Made by a program: the position numbers and the translations under genes. The notes under the pieces were generated by a model that did no database searches, was not told where the DNA came from, and worked only from the letters and a program-made list of their open reading frames with translations. Below are positions 57,495 through 64,000 of a DNA stretch of 64,000 nucleotides, piece by piece. The stretch's first letter is position 1. Each line of letters begins with the position of its first letter. The stretch is from Euonymus europaeus (Eukaryota; Streptophyta; Magnoliopsida; Celastrales; Celastraceae): NCBI GenBank assembly GCA_963580455.1, contig OY756972.1:16445001-16509000 (forward strand). Reading direction: 5' to 3'.

Positions 57495-58540
57495 ATCAAA
57501 GGCTAACGAACTACTTTGCATATGTGTGATTGCTTGCGTAAATGCTAGAATAAAAATTGGGTAAATGGCAATTGACACTGAAAGATAGTTTGTGTGTTAT
57601 ATGATTCACTCTCTTAATGATACAACATTACAAATTGATCATTGAATTTATCAAACTGCTACACTATTGTCGTTACCGTGTAACAATTGTTGGCATGGAG
57701 CAAATGAAGCACTAATTAGCGTAAAGTGTGGCGCCTAAATGCAATTAAATCTACAAAAAAAATGAGTTGATGAAAAACCCTCAAATCATTTGCACCCATT
57801 TCAAACCTACTTTATTTGTAGCTGTCAACCCTACTTCATTTGCAATTCATTCTGGTAAAAATTATGTGATAGTGCGTTCTAATTCCTCTAGTATCAGGTA
57901 TATTCTTATACTCATTACTATTTTTATACATTTTTGTGATCCTCTTGCAATTTCTCACTCTAATTTTGGTAATCCCACATATTTCATTATCGATTACAAT
58001 AAAACTTAGTGGTCTCCAAATGTGTTTCATTGGAAAGCTCCTATGTAGAGCATTGAATTTAATTTTGATACTTTCTATTTTTCATTTTTATCATTTTGCA
58101 CAGATAGAATGGGCTTTCTCATTATGTTTTCACTTATATTACAACAAAAAAGGAATAGATGCATTGAATGATCCATGCTGACTATTATTACTGTTAAATA
58201 TTAATGTCCATTTCTGTACTTTAGAAACATCTGACATGAAATTTTTCTCTGGTCATTTGTGTTATTGTGGATCAAGTTGTCAAATCCTTATAAGATTAGA
58301 ATCCAGTCTTGTTTCCCATTTGACCACATATAACTTAAAAAGATCAAATCTGGCAACTATATGTTGATGACCTTGATGACTATCATTGGATGGGGCATAT
58401 ATTTTCAGTATATATTATTGCGTACAGAATCACCAACTTATTTTTATATAAGAATTTTGTGATGGAGGAACAGTGGCATGTTCCACCTTCCATAAAATCT
58501 AGAATATAACTATTGACTTTCACTAATTTAATGGTATGTT
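57495..58540. other. AT-rich intergenic, no gene recognised
   Basis: Short frames at 57767-58181 lack family motifs. No repeat boundary was found. Confidence 0.5.
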
Positions 58541-60051
58541 TCAATCCACCCTAGCATCTCTCCTTTGAATAAAAAACTTCAAGGCACCGGCCATGTGATT
58601 CGTCAGGAGCGGCACGAAGACCAGCCTTTCTGGACTGATCGGCCTGATCTCAAATCTCTTGAGTATGGAAGCAATTACATATTTCATCTGAATGAAGACC
58701 ATCTTCTTCCTAAAGCATACCCTTGACCAACCTGAAAGATTGGAAATTTGTAAGGACATATCTTATTCATTGATCTTTCATTTGAGTCAATTATAAACCA
58801 TCATTTTGGTTTGAACTCCAAGTAGTCCTTTCCCCATAATGTTTCCATCCTTCTCATTCCATAGGGGAAGTAAGTCACTTTATCTCCTGCTCGAACAGGA
58901 GTATTTTCCGATAACGAATCGTCGACTATTGGATGCTTTGAGTCCCAAGCAACTGGTGGATAAAGTCTTATAGACTCACAAAGACATGCATTCAACAATC
59001 TCAATTTTTTCAGTGATTCATAATTAAGTTGTCTTTCATTCACCAACGTTGCTTCTTTTACCACCTCTTCTTCTATGTGTTGATGGCTGGAAAGCAACCA
59101 GAAGAGCCATGCCATTGCAATAGAGGTATCTCTTCTAGCCATAATGAAGCTTATCACCATGTCTCTTATTACTTTCTCTTGAAGATCTGCCAATATCGGC
59201 CGAGATAGGAGATCTTGATTGTAAGTATCACCACTTTCAATCTTCTTCTTCTTCTCTTGAATCATCTATGAAACATGTTTGTGTACTTCTTTGATAGCCT
59301 TTAGAAGACTCCTCTCCGATCCAACTTTGAGCCATTTTTTAACCTTCCATACTATGAACAAAGGCACCACTCCACGCCTTGCACATATCTTCTATGCTAT
59401 GTCAAAAGCTTTGGCAAGAGTTGAATCAAGCTGAGAAGGATTGAGGCAACACCTATCAATCCCTAATGAAACCTTACAGATTACATTGAATGCAAGTTGT
59501 CTCAACAAATCCTGCAAATCGACCACTTCGGTTGTTGTTGCCAATGACTTCAAAATAGGAAACAACCGTCCTTCGAACTCATCCTTCAATGTAGTCATGA
59601 AATATTCTCTCGAAAACCTGGCACTGAACTCGTGACTTGCTAACTTGCGTTGTGTGGACCAGAGCTCTCCATCCATATTGAGTATGCCTGAGCCAAGAAA
59701 GTCTCCAAGAACATCAGTGAAAGGCTTGCCTTTCGGAAAATTGTTGAAGTTGGTCTTGAGCATATATTGAACATTATATGGGTTTGCTGTGACGATCGTC
59801 CTGGGCGCACCTAGCCGTTGTACAATGATTGTGTTGGTTGCTAATTCTACTAGAAGTCCAGTGTACCAATCCAACAATCTGTAGCGGTTCTTGTAGAATG
59901 AGATCATGCATATGATAATAAGATAGCTTGGTGGCCTATTTGTCAAATATGTTGAAAGTGTGTGAGAGTATGTGAAGAGAAAGATAAGCACCAAAGGCAA
60001 GAAAATGAAAGATAGAGTCTGTAGTGTATAGAGGGACATGACAATTTTCAT
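58541..60051 (-). pseudogene. Cytochrome P450, CYP94-like, inactivated
   Basis: Starts at 60051 with a membrane anchor (LQTLSFIFLPLVLIFLFTYS). CYP94/CYP86-clan sequence follows: NFNNFPKGKPFTDVLGDFLG, GILNMDGELWSTQRKLASHE, FARFSREYF-like text and NVICKVSLGIDRCCL. A stop follows FDIA (about 59389), another lies near 59266. The I-helix motif reads FIMARRDTSIAMAW (the usual AGRDT is ARRDT), with ExxR in CESIRLYPPV. A stop after EFKPK (58801) hits the PERF region. The heme loop is shifted by one base, and the Cys context is CFRKKM where the family has CxGKEM. The end is RFEIRPISPERLVFVPLLTN. CYP94 enzymes hydroxylate fatty acids or jasmonoyl-isoleucine at the ER. Single-exon layout fits CYP94. Confidence 0.9.
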
Positions 60052-61728
60052 TTTGTGGAGTTTAGCAGATGGTGACTTTGTACCTGTGTTTGCACTACTT
60101 TAAATCCACCAAAGTTCCAGGTTCATCTGTTGACATTAAGACAATGATGACATTTTTAATATTTTGTACAACTTACACTAAAATAATTTAAGATAAGATG
60201 AAAATGTTAACTAAGGTCTAGTTAGTTGAGGATGAATCATGAACCATTTGTGTTCTAGGATAATTTGGAACAAAAAATGAGTTTAGGGATTTAGGTATTT
60301 AGTAATAATTAAGTCAAGGAACTATTAACAAAACATCGAGAAGGTATACTGTAAAAGTATCTTAAAACAAAATCATTTAGAAAAATATTTTGAAAATATG
60401 TAAATATAGGCATAGCCTAGTTTTTAAAAACAATATATTGACGTCCAAGTAATTCAGTTGGCGAGTTGAGTCGTATGTAATTTTGAAATTTGAGTTTGAG
60501 TCTCATCCCTTTTCTGATTAAAAAAAAGGGCTTTACTATTAGGTCCCTCCTTACAAACTTACATACCACAAGGTACATGCCAAAATGAAATATACCAATA
60601 AGTCCATAGATTTTTGGACAAAAATACTCAGGTAAGACACTAATATATTACTTAAATGCCATCTTAACAATTTATTAAACTAATTAAATGAAATTTGAAA
60701 CTATATGTTTGCAGTGTTAAAAATTATCTAGTAATTTTCAGTGTAATTTGAGAATTATATTGAATTTTTTAATATATTTTGAGAATTATATTGTAATCTT
60801 TTAGTATATTTTAAGAATTATACAAATTTTTAGAATTATATTGAATTTTTTTTTAGTATAATTTATATATTTAAGGGGGATTCACCAATAAGTCCTTTTT
60901 TTCATACTAAAAAATTCATGATTTAAAATACATGTGCAACAGCTCTTTCAGGAAAAATCTATACATTGTTCTTAAACACTACTTGGTTGTAGGTACCTTT
61001 TTCTTTTCTCCTTCAAAATTTAATCCCTGCATTTAGATCTTTTTAGTTTGATCATTTGTCAAAATTAAAGAGGACCTGCAGAACATTAAAATTATTCTTG
61101 ATAAGTCATTCATGTATTTTAGAACTAAAATAAAAAAATATTACTATTTCCTCTTAGGCTTAGGTGAATACTATTTTCAAAATAAAGTTTTTGTTGTTCA
61201 TTAAGAGTTAACTAATGTAAGTTAACATGTCACCTCTTGTGGAGATTTAAGAAAATTATAGGAGAAGAGATGAGCAAAAGAAAGGAGAGAGAAATATTGA
61301 CTTTATAAAAGTAACATAATTCTAAAATAAGGGTTACTTGATCACTAATTTTTTATCTAAAGGAAAAGAGTCCTTAATGATATAAAATTTAGGGATCTAA
61401 GGACTTATTCGTATAAACATCTTATTGATATCGTTAATGATATACACAATAAATTTGAGAGACCTATCAAGCATTAAGCCAAAACATTGTAGTGTACATT
61501 TCACATCACATCCACAAACAAGAAGTTGTCAAAAAAATTTATTAACTTTTTTTTTGTAAAAATATATATAAAAAATAAACAAAATAAATGATTAAAAAGT
61601 AATTAAGCACTTCCAAACTACCCACAACAGACAAATAGTGTGGGTCTAGGATATAAATTAACATGTCCCTATTGGAGCAAATTAATTATAGTAGCAAAGC
61701 ATGAATCTCTCTCCTCCGGAATGGTTGT
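60052..61728. other. AT-rich intergenic, no gene recognised
   Basis: It contains a possible SINE relic (about 60440-60530) and several near-repeats of a GAATTATATTGAATTTTTT-like text at about 60750-60860. A weak inverted match (CAATAAGTCCTT near 60892 and AAGGACTTATTC near 61400) may mark a decayed MITE. Confidence 0.5.
60440..60530 (+). repeat. Possible SINE relic
   Basis: AAGTAATTCAGTTGGCGAG followed about 40 bases later by TTTGAGTTTGAGTCTCATCC resembles degraded A and B boxes, with an A-rich run (AAAAAAAGG) shortly after. Low confidence. Confidence 0.3.
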
Positions 61729-61761
61729 TTTTTTATTTTATTTTATGAAAAACCTCATATA

Positions 61762-62584
61762 TTAAACCGAACTATCATGCCTTACAAATCGATGAATTTC
61801 AGGAGGATACTCCTCCAGTAAAAACAAATCTCGATCATGCCTAAAAGCAAATTGAGCTAATTCATGAGCAACCGAATTAGCTTCTCGGTGAACATGATGA
61901 ACATCATAAAATAAAAATCGAAGAAGTAAGCGTTGGATTGAATCCACAATCACTCCATAAGGAAGAAAATTTGGAGACTGTGAAAGAACATTGGAGACCA
62001 CTATCGCAGAATCAGATTCAACTGAAATGTGCCTAAATCCACAGTCAAGGGCAAATTGAAGACCAGCTAGCATAGCAGCAGCCTCCCCTTGACAAGCATC
62101 ACTGCATCTAGAACCATGGATTATGGCTGTCCCAAGCACATCCCCATGGTGATCTCGCAGAACCACACCTATTCCCAGTTGACCCTCCTTTAACGCTGCA
62201 TCAATATTCATCTTAACAACCTTTTCTTTTGGCCGAGACCAATGAGCAACCGGCATCACTTGATTGGAGTGTTGTTCTAGAGACATCACTTAAGCCATCT
62301 TTCGCCAACTGCAACTCAGAAATTAAGCCCACAGCCGAGCTCACTACCTTTTGAGGAGAGAAACAAACTGATTCAAAAACCACCTGGTTTCTATTAAACC
62401 ATAACAACCAAATACATGATGTAACAAGGGAAACCAATGTGTGAGCTGCTATCTTGAGGAATCTTCCAAACCATTCCCTAAAAGTCTCCCCCACTTGATA
62501 ACCAATGGAGCCCGCTACATTCAATTCTGACCAAACACGGCATGCCATAGTACACTCAAAGAAAAGGTGAGTCACATTCTCCAA
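61762..62584 (-). pseudogene. LINE zf-RVT end and RNase H-like domain
   Basis: The frame 62213-62584 begins ENVTHLFFECTMACRVWSEL, the end of the zf-RVT domain. A shift near 62250 leads into the RNase H-like frame (61762-62289). This reads VVKMNIDAALKEGQLGIGVV, GEAAAMLAGLQFALDCGFRH, VESDSAIVVSNVLSQ and HVHREANSVAHELAQFAFRH. The D-E-D type residues of RNase H are visible in NIDAA, GEAAA and ESDSA. This domain removes RNA from the hybrid during retrotransposition. Confidence 0.85.
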
Positions 62585-62600
62585 ATCAAGACCACAAACT

Positions 62601-62973
62601 TGTTAAGTGTAAAAGGACGAAGCCCTTATTTTTGGGTGCTTGGGCCTTATTATTGGGCCTATTTTATTCTTGTCTTTAGTTAGCTTGGGTTAATGGTCTC
62701 ATCTTTAAGCTCAGCCCAATTCAATATTTCTTCTTCTTCTTCATGTCAAACCAGTATTTTGAATCTCTGTTTCAAATATGGTGCTTCAACGGTAAAGTGT
62801 CTCGTGGATGGAACACTTGATCGTTGGTCTCAATAATCTGTATAAAGGAGTAGTTTGAATCTCTATTATGTAACTGAAAACTAATGAATGAATATTTATA
62901 TACAACCTTGATTTTCTCTCTCTACAACTCTTTCTCTCTTTACTGAATCTATCAAGAACAATCCTTCTTTACA
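62601..62973 (+). mobile_element. Solo LTR (copia-like, 373 bp) inside the LINE
   Basis: It starts TGTTAAGTGTAAAAGGACG and ends CCTTCTTTACA. Flanks AAACT (62596-62600) and AAATT (62974-62978) form a 5-bp duplication with one change. Removing the LTR and one AAATT copy restores the LINE frame in the Cys-Pro-x-Cys-Gly motif of its zf-RVT domain, which confirms the ends. The short length and TG/CA ends fit a copia LTR. The orientation is tentative; the strand given follows a TATATACAACC-like core near 62902. Confidence 0.82.
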
Positions 62974-62978
62974 AAATT

Positions 62979-63997
62979 GGGCATTCCAAAGGAACTGCAA
63001 TACGTCTATGAATTAGCTTCTCACGTGTAGGTAAAGAATTACCACACGCACGCCAGATGAGATGCTTCAGTTTTGGAGTTACTGCAAGATTCCACAATCC
63101 ATTCCACATAGACCTTTCATCTGTAGTTTGACCATCCACCTCTGTGGTATCTCCATCTCGGCTTGTATAAATAAATTGATACCCCGATTTAACTGAATAT
63201 TGTCCATCTTTGGTAAAGGGCCAGATAAGTTTGTCAGGAGGTCGTACATGAGCTATAGGAATTGCCAGGATTTTCTCCGCTATTTGAGGAAGGAAAGTAT
63301 GTTGAATCATATCAACCCTCCAGCGCCCTTCACTATCATCCAACAACACAGCCACCGGATCATTAGCATGAAGAGGTATATTTCCTTCCCAAGAAATTCT
63401 ACCACAACATGGGACCCAATTATCTTCAAACAGCTGGATTGAAGACCCATTCCCTACCCTCCACCAAGCTCCTCCCACCAATATATCCTGACCAGCTAGT
63501 AAACTAGCCCAGATATAAGAGGCATTTGAGCCCTTCGAAGCCTTCCAAAAAGATTCTCTTGAAAAATACTTGCCTTTTAGTACACGGGCTGCTAAGGAGG
63601 CAGGATTCTGAATGATACGCCAACATTGCTTGGCCAATAGTGCCAAATTGAAAGACTCAATATCTCTAAAGCCTAAACCTCCATCTCTTTTAGACTTACA
63701 CATCTGATCCCATCGGACCCATTGCATAGGAGTTCTCAATTCATTCCCCCACCAAAATCACCTCAATAATCTATTAATATCATCACAGACTGACTTTGGC
63801 ATTTGGAAGCAATTCATCATAAAGGTAGAGATAGATTGAAGAACAGACTTAATCATGACCTCTTTCCCAGACCTCAATAAACTTTTACTCCACCAACTCT
63901 TTACACGACCCCAAATCCTATCTTTAATCTTATCAAAATGCTGTGTTTTTGCCTGGCCAAACATGATAGGAACCCCCAAATACTGGTCACATCCCAT
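62979..63997 (-). pseudogene. LINE reverse transcriptase C-terminus and zf-RVT domain
   Basis: The frame 63758-63997 holds GCDQYLGVPIMFGQAK and the thumb-like helices. After a stop (near 63757), 62969-63739 reads VRWDQMCKSKRDGGLGFRDI, RVLKGKYFSRESFWKASKGS, GGAWWRVGNGSSIQLFEDNW and WNGLWNLAVTPKLKHLIWRA. It ends at the LTR insertion after VPLECPI. These are standard blocks of plant LINE ORF2 after the RT core. Confidence 0.87.
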
Positions 63998-64000
63998 GAC

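Larger units (their letters stand above)
61729..64000 (-). mobile_element. LINE (non-LTR) element, 3' part, running off the window
   Basis: Minus-strand order from the window end: RT C-terminal region (YLGVPIMFGQAKTQHFDKIK, SGKEVMIKSVLQSISTFMMN), RRDGGLGFRDIESFNLALLA-type segment, zf-RVT domain, and RNase H-like domain. A run rich in A on the minus strand (61729-61746) fits a LINE tail. A 373-bp solo LTR splits the zf-RVT region (62601-62973). The 5' part (endonuclease, RT core) lies beyond 64000. Few stops, so this copy is moderately young, but it is not intact. Confidence 0.88.

Noticed and set aside
57767..58009. Hydrophobic frame with an NPTYFIIDYN-like text that recalls extracellular domains of wall-associated kinases
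   Set aside because: Too short, no conserved Cys pattern, and no kinase sequence nearby.
60870..61430. Possible decayed MITE with AATAAGTCCTT-like inverted ends
   Set aside because: Only about 11 matching bases in the ends and no target duplication.

Overview
The window is nuclear DNA from a eudicot plant, probably one with a large repeat-rich genome. The evidence is AT-rich sequence, GT-AG introns, two plant genes of known type (an F-box/kelch protein of the TML/HOLT group and a CHC1/SWP73-type SWI/SNF subunit), and a dense load of plant transposable elements (MULE, Harbinger, Ty1/copia, Ty3/gypsy, LINE, SINE-like, foldback MITE, pararetrovirus-like). No CRISPR, operon or bacterial signal is present. 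I could not run searches. Family names rest on motifs read from the translations, and element ends on terminal dinucleotides and target-site duplications (TSDs) read directly.

Layout. 1-1690: decayed copia RT/RNase H. 3944-13520: MULE copy A, a Mutator-like transposase with a C-terminal OTU-like protease domain, split by a 6.9-kb Athila-like gypsy element (6461-13347, TSD GTTCG). 15241-18107: MULE-OTU copy B. 20377-22519: solo LTR (TSD TAATT). 22590-28058: MULE-OTU copy C, split by a 2.7-kb solo LTR (24485-27185, TSD GTGCC) that carries a near-perfect foldback MITE (25542-25933). 31470-34890: copia remnant. 34895-36000: Harbinger transposase remnant. 36462-37315: element with 75-bp inverted repeats (TSD ATTTT).

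37700-44230 is the only gene island. It holds the TML/HOLT-type gene (CDS 39007-40248), with a 21-nt site complementary to miR2111 over 18 contiguous bases and a likely 5'UTR intron, and CHC1/SWP73 (CDS 41740-43861, two coding exons). Both are on the plus strand and look intact. They do not form a pathway; their proximity looks positional.

45165-50210 (minus): a SINE-like unit, then an unusual element with a 30K-type movement-protein part, coat/Gag, CCHC knuckle, aspartic protease and a downstream ORF, but no visible reverse transcriptase. It abuts a copia remnant (50211-52090, minus) and a gypsy LTR scrap. 52531-57488 is a broken copia element with both LTRs. 58541-60051 (minus) is a CYP94-like P450 pseudogene. 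61729-64000 (minus) is the 3' part of a LINE, split by a 373-bp solo LTR.

The main points of interest are the miR2111 site in an intact TML/HOLT-type gene, the reverse-transcriptase-less movement-protein element, and the three MULE-OTU copies with different losses in the protease dyad.
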